From Schizophyllum amplum (lineage: Eukaryota > Basidiomycota > Agaricomycetes > Agaricales > Schizophyllaceae), in NCBI GenBank assembly GCA_007026445.1, contig VDMD01000134.1:1-59093 (forward strand): a stretch of DNA of 59,093 nucleotides. The letters are read 5' to 3'. Under the pieces are notes generated by a model. The model was given only the letters and a program-made list of their open reading frames with translations. It was not told the origin of the DNA and searched no databases. Position 1 is the first letter of the stretch; each line of letters opens with the position of its first letter. Below, in pieces: positions 25,161 through 35,632 of this stretch. A program made the position numbers and the translations under genes.

Positions 25161-26495
25161 ATGGCTAGGAGCCGGTTGCTCATCACTTTCCTTTCGCTCT
25201 CGGTCCTCGTGTCGCTGTCCTTCTTCCTCCTTCCGTCTGACTTCGGCACGGTCTCAGACTCTGAGCACTCCACCTCGAGCGATCGGCATTCCCCTACTGG
25301 CTTTGAGACACTTTCCTTCCGCCAGCGTCTCGCAAATGTCCGCCCGCTCGATCGTATGGCTCACTCGCGGACCCTTGGGCTGACGGAGATTATGGTGGTG
25401 CGTGGCCCACCCATAATGCGCAGATACGCGGTGCTAGCGACTTGCAGATCTCACTCCCGCATCGCACGGACCGTCGCGCGCGTATGTCTATGCTTGCGAG
25501 CGCCCTCGACGTCAATTTCGGCTTCTTCGATGGCACACTATCCACCTCGGACGAGATTGCTCGCATATTGGAGCATGTACGAGTGCAGCGCGAGCGAGAA
25601 GGCGTACTTTTACAACCCTCCTCTGAAGCGGGACGCCGCGGACCGGATGAGCCTCCTACGCAGGACTCCCCGCACTACCCTTTTGACGGCCCGCTTCAAG
25701 CTGAACCGGATGTGACAGAACTCGCTGGCGCCGACCTCTGGGCGCTCCCGCCAGACGATCCGCGCGCGCTGAAGCCCTCCCTTCCACTGGCACCCTCCCC
25801 GGATACGCGCCCGGATATCCCCCAGATCATCACTTCACTCGAGCGGACGCGCTGGTGGATACAAGATTCGGGTATCCCGTTTCATGACATCGTCAACGGC
25901 GCTGTCGCCGCCTGTTGGCACGCCCACTATTCTCTTATTCGCACGTTCGCCGCTGCGCCGGGCGCACCGGACGACACGCTGATGATCCTCGAGGACGACG
26001 TCGATATCGAGTTTGACTTCGAGCGCACGCTGCGCCACGCCATGCACGGCCTCCCAGACGATTGGGATGTACTTCTTCCGGGGTATTGCGATTCGACGGA
26101 GACGAAGCACAAACCTGTGGCAGGATACCCGCGCCTTAGACGATCCGACGACCCGCTGTGCAACCATGGCTATATCGTGTCGCGACGCGGCGCGCGCCGA
26201 CTGGTCTCCCTACTTCGCTCGCCTTCATTCGCGTATTCCAGGGCACTTGACCAAGCGTACAAGATTTTCATCGACGAGAAAATGCGTGAGTACTGTCGAG
26301 TCGGGCGACCACCTGCGCTGACATGCGCTCATAGTAAATTTCTACTCCATCGCCCCCGTTCAAATTGTGCAGGAGCATAAACTCAACTCGGACATCCGCT
26401 TCGGTACTGGTGATGGCTGGTGGGACGATTATCTGGAAGACTCAGCTTTGCAGCGCGCAGAGCTCTTGCTCGAACTGGAAGAAGCGGAAGAGTGA
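25161..26495 (+). CDS. GT25-type (LPS/collagen galactosyltransferase-like) membrane-anchored glycosyltransferase
   Basis: This is a type II Golgi-type glycosyltransferase. The three exons 25161-25397, 25448-26285 and 26335-26495 sum to 1236 nt, an exact reading frame of 411 residues. The start MARSRLLITFLSLSVLVSL is a short cytoplasmic basic end plus one transmembrane signal anchor. The first splice (50-nt intron) creates EIMV-ISLPHRTDRRARMSML, the family's N-terminal hallmark; the later acceptor TTGCAG was preferred because the nearer one would leave a 24-26 nt intron. The catalytic region is DTLMILEDDVDIEFDFERTL (LEDD motif, about 25980) followed by DDWDVLLPGYCDS and a nucleotide-sugar-fold segment NHGYIVSRRGARRLVSLL. 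The C-terminus is FYSIAPVQIVQEHKLNSDI and an acidic end. The sugar and acceptor cannot be deduced. Confidence 0.82.
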
Positions 26496-27069
26496 TGGTT
26501 CGGTGTCTTCTGCAGAACCAAGAATCCCCCTCTTGTTTTATCCGTAGTTGATCTATATGGGCCTTTCGGGATGCTCGTGTCGTATATGTGGTGCGTCTGT
26601 CCCCTGGGTACCCTGCTGCATCTACTGATCGGGTGACAGATTGAATGTACTCTGCAATGTAATCACTTATTTTACCGGATAAGAGCCCGCGGCTATCTGG
26701 CTTGCATGTCTTTTAATCTGGGAGCCTATCCTGCACCTTAGGGGATAATAGCTTCTCTTCAAACATCCTCACCTCTGCCGGTGCGTCCGCTCGGCCTGCG
26801 ACTTTCTATTTCTTTCTCTCTCCCAGAGCTTCAACTGAAGACCACTATCGCAAAGTCCATGTACTTCTTTGGCGACAATCACAGGCCATAGTGCATGCCG
26901 AATTCCCAGGTGCGTCGGGTGGTCCGACGCGTCGAAGTTGCCACAAAAAGTCCGGAGCTCCGGTCCGCTGATTGTCGCCGCTATCGATTGCTTGTCCCAG
27001 ACCACCATACACCTGCCTTTTGCACAATCCTGACCTACCTACCTTGACGTCTCGTGAACTCCGGCAGAA
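26496..27069. other. Intergenic region between GT25 and patatin-like copy 1
   Basis: This is a 574-bp region between two plus-strand genes. It probably holds the 3' end of the glycosyltransferase transcript and the promoter of the patatin-like gene. I see no feature beyond that. Confidence 0.45.
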
Positions 27070-28387
27070 ATGACTCCAGTGAGTGGCGCAGGAGATCGAT
27101 ATGGAGCTTTTGTGGCTGAACAGGTTTCAGCACTCCGGCGCTAAAGACTCATCATCCTCAGGAGCATCAGCACAAGTTGGCCCTCGCGAGCTGACCCTGG
27201 AAGATTATCGTGAGTTGCTGGCTGTGCCACCACCCGGCGTGAGGCTACTCTCCCTTGGTATGTTGACTTGTCCTTGTTCGCGCGCATACTCAGTTGTTGT
27301 CTTGTTGTCAGACGATGGGGGCATACGCGGGCTCAGTATGCTACTCTTGCTTCGTGGCTTGATGGCATGGGTCTATGAAATATCGGGCGACTCGACCTTA
27401 CCGTGCGACTACTTCGACATGATCGGCGGGAGCGGTACGGGAGGGCAAGCCAATTTTTTCTTGAAACCAGTCCTTTCAAACTAATAACACGACAGCTTCA
27501 TTGCTCTGCTACTAGGTCGACTGCGTCTCTCCGTAGACAATGCAATAATATGCTATACTCGCTTTGTGGAGCGCGTGCTGGTCCAAACGAAAAGCGACGG
27601 CACCTTCAAGACTGCACCTTTTGAGGGAGTCTTGAGAGACATATCTGATCGTTTTGGAGAGGGTGATGACACGCCGCTACAAGAGAGCGGTAGGATCCAA
27701 TGTAAAACGTGCGTTATGTGATTCCTGGTTCACGAAAGCTCTGAAAATTATCCACTTGCTAGATTCGTTTGTACGAGACGCAATGACGGCCGCAACTTCA
27801 TGGCACATAAACTGCGAACGTACACCCACCCCACCGAGACGTATATTCCGTGCACTTTCATTAAAGCCGCCCGAGCTACCATGGGTAACCCCGCGTTCTT
27901 CGAACCCATGAACATAGCCGCGGCGCCTAACGCGAAGTTCTCTGACGCGGGAGGTGATCATCACGGCCCTGTCTTTGATCTCTACGAAGAATACTTGGCA
28001 ATCTATCCCTCTCGGCGCATGTCCTACTGTCTCAGCCTCGGACCAGGACGAGCGCAAACTATCGATAGCGCGCCTTCACGTGGGTTCTTCGGTCGTCATC
28101 ACAGACTCCCCATCGGCACGCTTACCGCCACACAACATATAGCAGAGCGCTGCGACAGCATCGCTGCAACCTTCATGCAAGAGCACGGGGATTTTGACGG
28201 ACTAGGAGGTTTTTATCGCATGAATCTGGACCAGGGCATTCACGATGGAACCATGGCGCGTTGGGAGCAGAAGGGCATCTTGGGAAAGTTCACGAATGAG
28301 TACTTATATGCCGTGCAAAAGTCAGTGTGGTCGCTAATCACCAGAATGGTACATGAGCGCAGACGGTTGACAGGACGTTCAAAATAG
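27070..28387 (+). CDS. Patatin-like protein, copy 1, nucleophile serine replaced
   Basis: This is a stand-alone patatin/FabD lysophospholipase-fold protein of 368 residues. Exons 27070-27078, 27131-27257, 27312-27444, 27496-27708 and 27763-28387 give a continuous frame; the first exon is only three codons (MTP). The fold is recognised from GVRLLSL-DDGGIRGLSMLLL (oxyanion loop, where the family usually has DGGGIRG), CDYFDMIGGSGTGG-FIALLL (family G-T-S-T-G), conserved TYTHPTETYIPCTFIKAARA plus TMGNPAFFEPM, and FSDAGGDHHGPVFDLYEEY carrying the Asp of the dyad. In the nucleophile elbow the expected serine is glycine (G-G-S-G-T-G-G), so lipid hydrolysis is doubtful. Intron 3 has a GC donor (GG|GCAAGC, 27445-27495). 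A stand-alone, perhaps regulatory role is inference. It is paralogous to copy 2 (43159-44469). Confidence 0.82.
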
Positions 28388-28567
28388 ATGTACATATGTC
28401 GAGTAGAGTATGAGTTTGGCCGAACCAGAAGTAAGCAGGACTTGAAGCTTGATCACCTCCGCTCCTGTGCAATCTTCCCTTCACAGTCCTCCTGATGGCA
28501 GGTAGGGTAGATATACGGTCATCGCAAGCAGTTCGTTCATTCGGCTGATACATCCTCGCTCAATAGC

Positions 28568-29389
28568 TCATATTACGCGTCCCTTGTGTATCTTGACATC
28601 TTCCCTTGGTCTACGTTGAGTCTAGTCAGAATTTTCCTAAATTTGAACGATGAAAGACGCGTACCTATCCTGAGCGTCTGTCGCGACCGCGCCAAGGCGC
28701 TGCACGACTCGCATACCTGAGCTCACGCGTCCAAAAATGGTATGCTTGCCGTCCAAGTACGGCGTAGGCCCTAAGGTGACGAAGAACTGAGAGCCTGGAG
28801 GGTCCGCATGCTCAGCGTGCACACAAATACGAGCGAACTTCGACTCACCGTTTGTATTCGGTCCGGAGTTGGCCATCGCAAGGATGCCTGCGCCAGTAAA
28901 GCGCAACTCTGAGCTAATTTCGTCCTCGCTACGCCAGTGACGCGTCAGACAAAGACGGGGACAGCAGCAGACGGCACACAGACAATTTTTGACCATAAAT
29001 GCTGGTGCCTCCGCGGCCAGTTCCAGTCTACAGGAGGTCATTTAGCATACAGATACAGCATAGTGGTGCCAGAGAGCAAAATGATACCTACCGGGTCGCC
29101 CGTCTGGATCATAAAGTCCTGGCAAGGGGTCAGAATGCGGCCAGCCTTTCTTGAAGAGAATCAGTCGCTCACGGCAATGATACGGTGGAAGATGACACCA
29201 TTGTAGTATCCTCTCCGCGCAAGCTCGGCAAAATTCTTGCACGTCTACCGTATAAACAGGGAAAGTTAGAGTCATCAGGCGCGCAAGTGGGTTCAATAGA
29301 CAGCGGAGATGATTTACCTTCGGAGCGTGGTTCCAGTAGAGCTCAAGCTGGACATCGCCGAGACTGGTTTCCAGTACAATGGACTCCAT
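28568..29389 (-). CDS. Cyclophilin, PPIL1-type peptidyl-prolyl cis-trans isomerase
   Basis: This is a single-domain cyclophilin that catalyses proline isomerisation. The closest match is the PPIL1 class, which in animals sits in the activated spliceosome. The ATG at 29389 begins [24 protein letters not shown], then after an intron [88 protein letters not shown] and [20 protein letters not shown]. The catalytic and cyclosporin-site residues FHRI, DFMIQ, GSQFF and the HTIFG/W-position segment are present. The last intron uses the acceptor acgtag, giving [15 protein letters not shown] and the stop at 28568. At least seven exons with roughly 50-70 nt introns. Downstream of it, patatin-like copy 1 converges. 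No targeting signal is seen, so cytosol or nucleus. Confidence 0.94.
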
Positions 29390-29674
29390 TTTGTGTGTTT
29401 CTCTCAAGGAGAGAGCAAAGGACTGAGTGGGTCCGGCCAAAAGACGATGACGGTGCAGAACAAGGAGTGTGTGCTCGAACAGGCAATTGCGTTTCCTTTT
29501 ACGTACATCTCACTGTTTGTCGCGCGAGCGGCGACCCTGTACCGATCACAACTCCGAGGACCTCTTGCATCCTCTGGTACTTGCTCGAGACATCCAAGGG
29601 CAACAACACAGCATAATATTACACATTCGAATACAACATTTCCGTCTCAAACATGGTTTACGGGCATAGAAATC

Positions 29675-32291
29675 TCACGGAATAAAGATCTTCGAGTAGC
29701 CTTCCACCCTACGCATCATTCAGTCAGCACGGCGCTGGCTACGACTGCAGGGAAACTCACCTCCGACGGCAACACGGGCAGCGGTGCTTTGATGCGCTTG
29801 CCTGGGCTGCTAGACTCTCTCGGCAGCCGTTGCACATCGCGAGGCAGCTATAGACGAATGTGAGCAACCGACAGCGAAGAAGGAAGGCAAGGAACTGACC
29901 GACAAGGCCAACATATGATCTCCCGCAACTCGAAGGTGCAGATCACGCACGTCCGCCTCGTCTCATCCTCATCTGCAGACACAATTGAAGGGCGCCCTAT
30001 GGACAGTCAATTAGCAAGCGAAGACGACGAATTCACGACATGAAGCCTACCACCGGTCGCAACCTCGCTGCCCCCCATATTGGCCGTCAAAGCCAGGCCC
30101 AGATATTGCCGCCTGGTCAGCGGCGAGCTCCCCTCGCTCATCATATGCGCGACGAAGAGCGGCGCGGCAGACGCCTCCGGAGTCGGCGTCGTACTGCGAG
30201 CGCGCGACCGCCGGAGGTCCATGAACAACTCCAGCGCCTCCGCATCCTGCTCCGACTGCCCGTCGTCACTATCCTCATCGTCCTCATCCTCAGCTTCCTC
30301 CTCGCTGTCCCACTGCGCCGGCTCGTCGTCGTCTGCGTCGCTGAAGGAGTCCCCGGTGAGGAATCGGCGGTATAGCTCCACCTCCTGCCCTTCCCCGTCA
30401 TCTTCGTCCTCTGCATCGCGCACGGCCGGGACCACGGTACCCTGCGGCGGTTTGTTGTACAAGATACGACCACCCTCGCCTCTTACCAGCGCCCACGCAA
30501 GGCGCCCCGCCCCCCTGACCACTCCGCCCGCGACCTTCACAAACTCCCAAAGCTGCCAGATCCACCGCCAGTCCACGAACGGCAGCGCAGCCAGGCTAGC
30601 AAACAACCCCGGGGCAGGGCCCGCGCCAATGTCCACGTCCTTCACTTCATTGCGCAGGCCTTTCAGGGGATTTCCGGCCTGCGAGACGCCGGGGATGATC
30701 CTGACGACACCGGAGGTCGACATCTGGATGCGGCCCTGGTGTCTGGGGGGCGCGGCGGGTGCTAGGACTGCGCCGAGTTCGTTACCCCAGCCGCGGAGGC
30801 CGGTGGCTTCAAGGCTCGCAGTGCCGACGCGGCCGATGAAGACGCTCCAGTCTTCGTCGTAGGGGATGTAGGTAGACCAGCCGTCAGGACCTATTGGTTG
30901 TCAGCACCGATACAGCATGTTGGGTTGGTCCTCGTACCTGTTATCAGGCCAAGACCCAAGAGCGGCTTGTCCACGCGCCCCGTCAGGAGGAGTTGAGTGA
31001 GCACATTGAGGAGAATGGTGAGGATGGTCGTAGATATCAAAAACGTCTCCAGAACATTCGGCATGAGTTGCAACTGAGGGAAGGTGGCGTCCTCTGGCGG
31101 GATTCCTCTGTTTGACGCTGCGACGATTTGCGGGAAGAAGGGGATGTAGTCCATGTATTTCGTGAACGAGATGAGCGTCAGGTGGAAATGGGCCAAGGAG
31201 AGAAGCGAGCGTATGGCGGACGGCCAGAATCGGTGCGTGGACCAGCGTCTGCGGATCGAGATGATGTGCTGGATCGCGACCTGTGGAGATTTGGTAAACA
31301 TGTAAAGCTTCGGTGAGAGCGCAAAAACGCACGTGAATGATAGGGATAATCAAGGCTATGCAGACATGCTTGTCGGGACGGCTGGGTAGCCCATCTGGTC
31401 TGAACGTATGTGATCCTGATGTCGAGTAAATGTGCAACATGAAGGAGTAGCTGAGCTGTAAGGCTTATTAATCGATTGTGCAACATTGGTCTCCGGCCAG
31501 GCCACTCACCAGATGGAACGGCGAGGAGGAGGCCGGCGAGGTCAGGAAGCTATTACCCAATCCATCCAGCCCTCTTGTGAACGTCTCTGCGCACGTCACT
31601 GCACATATCGCGACAAATGTGTCCCAGCAGACATTGCCCATGGACAGCCTCTGCGTGTACTGGCCGAGTTGCCTGACCATGTACATCGAGGAGTCCATCG
31701 GGTAGAGCTGCGACGTCTGCAGCACAATGGCGGACCAGATGACAAGTACGCGCATGATGAGGTAGAGCGAGACGGAGTGTAGGGCGAACCGGGTAGTCGT
31801 CCTCTCCAGGTCGATCGGCAAGAAGGCATCGTATGCCCTACGCATGAGTCCTCGGTCTCGCCGGTGTTGCGGGTTCGGCGCACGCGAGGGCACCACGACA
31901 TTCTGTATCCGGTGGACCAGAAGGGCCACAAGTACGAGTCCGAGCATATACCAGGACGTGAAGAACGCCCACTTGCTGACCGGGAGGGGAGGAGGCGGGG
32001 ATGCCTGTACCGCCTGCACTGCATGGGATGTTTGCGCCGCCTCTGAGGTCCAAGTCGTCTGCGCGGCGGCAGCAGCTCGTTTCGCCATCGCCTCCTTGGC
32101 GAGTATCTCGTCGGCGCGGCGCATGCGGCTCAGCATGCGGGAGGGAACGGACAGCAGGCTTTTGGTAATCGAGCTGAGCGTAATGTTGTATCCCCCTCCA
32201 CCAAAGCGAGGAGCCGTAGCGACATCCTGAGTCCCCTGGTGCGCATCATCAGACGTGCAGAGTGAGAAGACGTAGGTCAACGCACCTGCAT
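29675..32291 (-). CDS. Asi1/Asi3-like multi-pass membrane RING ubiquitin ligase
   Basis: The protein has about five to six hydrophobic segments and a C-terminal RING. The ATG at 32291 opens a two-codon exon (MQ) spliced to GTQDVATAPRFGGGG. Hydrophobic stretches are WAFFTSWYMLGLVLVALLV (about 31950), LHSVSLYLIMRVLVIWSAIV (31780), DTFVAICAVTC (31610), VCIALIIPIIHV (31350), FWPSAIRSLLSLAHFHLTLI (31210) and FLISTTILTILLNVLTQLL (31030). A long acidic linker (30250-30420) precedes the RING: RTCVICTFELREIICWPC, CLAMCNGCRESL and HRCPCCRRRVEGYSKIFIP, ending at 29675. In yeast the Asi complex is an inner-nuclear-membrane ligase that removes mislocalised membrane proteins and keeps Stp1/2 factors in check; transfer of that role is inference. 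The CxxC...CPCC pattern and the YSK(I)F(I)P-like end are typical of this family. Confidence 0.8.
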
Positions 32292-32777
32292 TGTGGCGCT
32301 CCGCCACTTCCTTGCAATATACACTCCTGCGTCCGTATTCTGCGCGCAACAGTCAAGTAACACAACCTCAGGGAGCACAGCGAGGGGGAAACGAAGGGGG
32401 ACGCAGGGGAATTGTGAACGGTTGAGAGCAAGCGTGCCACTGATGAGCGCTTCCCGGGCGGGAAGTAAGCTATGATCCCACGGTTCGACTTCACGCTGAC
32501 GGGCATAAGGATTTTTATTATATGCAGCTTCACCTTCTCCCTATGAACCCCTCCTGCGTAAGTTAATTCTGCCCCCGCGTATGGCACCTCCTCCCCCACG
32601 GAAGCAACTTCTCCTTCGGCGTAAATGAATTCGATAACGGCGTCGTAAGTATGAGCAAGCACAGCGAAAGGTCAATGATAATACACGGCGTCCCTCAGGT
32701 GAATGAGTATGATATACAGTGGTAAGTATTGCTCCATGACCATAGGATAGTAGAATTAGACGATCATCCAGTGTTGA
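32292..32777. other. Intergenic region between ILV2 and the RING membrane protein
   Basis: These 486 bp lie between two minus-strand genes: the 3' side of ILV2 and the upstream region of the Asi-like gene. No coding or RNA gene is seen. Confidence 0.45.
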
Positions 32778-35013
32778 TCATGAGGCTTTTGGCGCAATTC
32801 GCAGCGTCGGGTGCAGCATCTGCTCGTGCAGCGCCTTGCCTGCTGGGACCTACGCGACTGAGTGAGTACATGTGAGGCAGATTGAGAAGAGACAGGAGAC
32901 GTACCATAGGGAAGACGTGCTCGTTCTTCTCGACGACGCACTCCATGAAGACGGGCTTTGTGCCATCGAACTCGAGGAACTCCTTCATCTTCGCTGGCAG
33001 GTCAGCGCTGTTCGTGCACCGGATAGCGTGCACGCCCATCGCCTCCGCGAGGAGAACAAAGTCGGGGTTTGTCATGCGCGTGTGCGAGTAGCGGTTCTCG
33101 TAGAAGAGATCTAGCGCCCGTCAGCACGACGAAACCGCAAGTACAACGCTTTCACGCACCTTGCCACTGCAGCACCATGCCCTGGAACTCATTGTTAAGC
33201 ACGAGCACCTTGACACCGATGCCGAACTGCGACGCCGTCGCGAGCTCCATCGCCGTCATGCTGAACGACGCGTCGCCGTCGACGTCGACCACCGTCTTAT
33301 GCGGCGCCGCGACCTTCGCGCCAATGGCCGCGGGCAACCCGAAGCCCATCGTACCGAGCCCACCAGACGTCACCATCTGCTGCGGGCGCGTCCACCGGAA
33401 GAACTGCGCGGCCCACATCTGGTGCTGCCCGACACCCGTGCTGATGATCACGTCATCCTTCTTCTCGCGCGTCTGCAGGTCAAGCTCCTCAATGACCTCC
33501 TGCGGCTTCATGTGGCCGATCTCGCCGTCGCCCTTCGTGTACGTGAACGGGTACGCGGTCTTCCATGACTGAATCTGCTGGTTCCACTCCGGGTGCGTCT
33601 TCTTCTCGATCATGGGCACCATCGCGCCGAGGTTGGCGACGACGTCGCCGAGGACGGGGATATTCGCCTCCACGACCTTGTTGACGTTCTTCGGCTGGAC
33701 CTCAAAGTGGATGATGCCGCCGCGGCCCTGGAGCGAGGCGGCCTTCGCGGCGGGTGCAAAGGAGGAGACCTTGCCGGTGACGCGGTCGTCGAAGCGGGCA
33801 CCCAAAGCGATGATGACATCCGCGGACTGCATAGCGAGGTTGGCGTACGCCGACCCGTGCATACCGAGCATGTGCAGACTCCGGTCGTTCAACTCATCGA
33901 AGGCACCCAGACCGAGGAGAGTAGTCGTCACGGGAATGTCTCCCAACTCAGACAGCTGCGCCAAGAGCTTCGGGCCCAGGGGTGAAGACAGAACACCGTT
34001 CCCGGCGTAGACGATGGGCCGCTGCGCCTGGTTGATGAGCGCCGCCGCCTGGCGGATCATCTCCGTGTCCGAAGGTGGGTCGAGGACAGCGAGGGGGTTC
34101 GAGGGCAGCTCGAGGTTTGAGCCGGGCGTCGTCGCCTTGAACGGCAGCGGCGTGCGCAGGATCGCCGCCGTCACGTCCTTCGGAAGATCGACGAGCACGG
34201 GGCCTGGCCGGCCTGACGTCGCGATCTTGAATGCCTCATTTATCCGCCGGGGGAGCTCCGCAATATCCTTGACCATGACGTTCCATTTTGTGCAGCTGCG
34301 CGAGATGCCCACGATGTCCGCCTCCTGGAAGGCGTCCGAGCCGATGGCGGATGTGGCTACCTGGCCAGTGAATACGACCAGAGGGATACCGTCGCTGAGC
34401 GCGTCCTGCATGGGCGTGACCACATTGGTCGCACCTGGCCCTGAGGTGACAAGCACGACACCAGGCTTTCCCGAGACACGCGCATAGCCCTCCGCCATGT
34501 GACCCGCACCCTGCTCATGCCGTGGCAAGACAAAGTCGAAGTGGGGCGAGTTGTAAATGGCGTCGAAGACGGGGAGGATAGCGCCGCCGGGATAACCGAA
34601 GACATGCTTGACACCGTGCCGGCGCATCATCTCGTGGAATATCTGGCCGCCGGAGAGTCCGACGAAGGTATGGTCGAGGGGGGAGTTGGGGATGGGGCCT
34701 GCGCCATGGGTAGGCAAGTCAATGTTTTTTGCGGGAGGCACCTGCTGGAATGCGGGGGAAGGCGCGGGGCGGCTGGGGGAGCGGATGAGTGCATGCACAC
34801 GCCTCATGCAAAGGGGTATACGCACACAGCAGGGGACGCTGTCGCATTTTGTGTAGTCGAGCGGCTGATGTTGCGCGCATGCTCACGCACCCGCGGCTTC
34901 GCATCCACGATGGAGTTCGCTGCCGCAGCTGTGGTCGAGCGGCATCTTGAGAAGGAGAGCGATGCTTTTGCGGACGGCGCGACGCGTATTCTTGCTGCTG
35001 GCCTGGTCAACAT
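32778..35013 (-). CDS. ILV2: Acetolactate (acetohydroxyacid) synthase catalytic subunit, mitochondrial
   Basis: This thiamine-diphosphate enzyme joins two pyruvates (or pyruvate and 2-oxobutyrate) in the first common step of valine, leucine and isoleucine synthesis in mitochondria. The ATG at 35013 gives MLTRPAARIRVAPSAKASLS, an Arg/Ser/Ala-rich matrix-targeting presequence without acids. A first intron of about 80-130 nt (GTGTGC or GTGCGT donor, acceptor attccag) leads to QVPPAKNIDLP. The core shows GLSGGQIFHEMMRRHGVKHV, FGYPGGAILPVFDAI, LPRHEQGAGHMAEGYARVSG (ThDP glutamate in HEQ), the central FAD-associated domain, QHQMWAAQFFRW, and the ThDP motif DVDGDASFSMTAMELATAS. The substrate/herbicide-site loop VLNNEFQGMVLQWQ is split by an intron before DLFYENRYSHTRMTNPDF. 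The last intron follows EHVFPM, and the gene ends LRIAPKAS. Identification is very secure. Confidence 0.96.
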
Positions 35014-35632
35014 CGCTGCAAAGATGAGAAAAGAGTGACTGCAAGCAGCGTCGAGATGGAGGAACCAGTCAAGAAGGAGTCCCGGCGTATATAAGTAAGG
35101 GGCACCGCACTCCATTTTCCTGACTCCAGTCGATCGGCCGATTCGATCAGACATCATCGGACAGTGCGGCCGACGGTCACTCCAGCTGGAAGTTGGACTT
35201 GCCCAAAGCCTCAAGGCCTCATTCGCTGCCAGACGATGGTGCATTATCAGCGCTAAAGCGAGGTTTTCCGCTTCCTTTACACTTTCCTGACGAGTGCGGG
35301 AGCCCGCTGACGATTGATGAGGGATGAGTAGTGCCCGCGCTCAGCCGATTCGGAGTTCCCCGCCTTCTCGCCGAATTCGCCACATCCTTACCCACGCAAA
35401 TCATGCGTGGCTGTTGCTAGCTGTCTTCTTCTCCTGGAGGAGCCGGCGCGGCCTACATATAGAAACAGAACACTGCTCAAGTTATCGTGGACGGATCGAA
35501 GGACGGCCTGCTTCATGTCTGGCTGCGTATTACCTAGAAGGCGAGAGGACGATGGCAAAGCAACCTGTTATGGAGCGTATCTCACGCCTGATTATGTTGC
35601 TGTAGAAGAGCATACATGACGGCGGAGACACC
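35014..35632. other. ILV2 upstream region
   Basis: This contains the ILV2 5' leader and promoter on minus, then anonymous sequence up to the left end of the MITE-like element. No gene is supported. Confidence 0.45.
35088..35126 (-). promoter_or_regulatory. Candidate ILV2 promoter: TATA-like box and Gcn4-type half site
   Basis: Upstream of the ILV2 start on the minus strand, TATATA lies at 35088-35093, about 75 bp from the ATG, and TGACTC at 35121-35126 matches the core of the general amino-acid control (Gcn4/Cpc1) site. ILV2 is a Gcn4 target in budding yeast; binding here is inferred from sequence and gene identity only. Confidence 0.35.

Noticed and set aside
24714..25715. 333-codon frame overlapping the start of the GT25 gene
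   Set aside because: It reads through the splice junction into the wrong frame. The signal-anchor ATG at 25161 with a 50-nt intron reconstructs the conserved ISLPHRTDRR motif instead.
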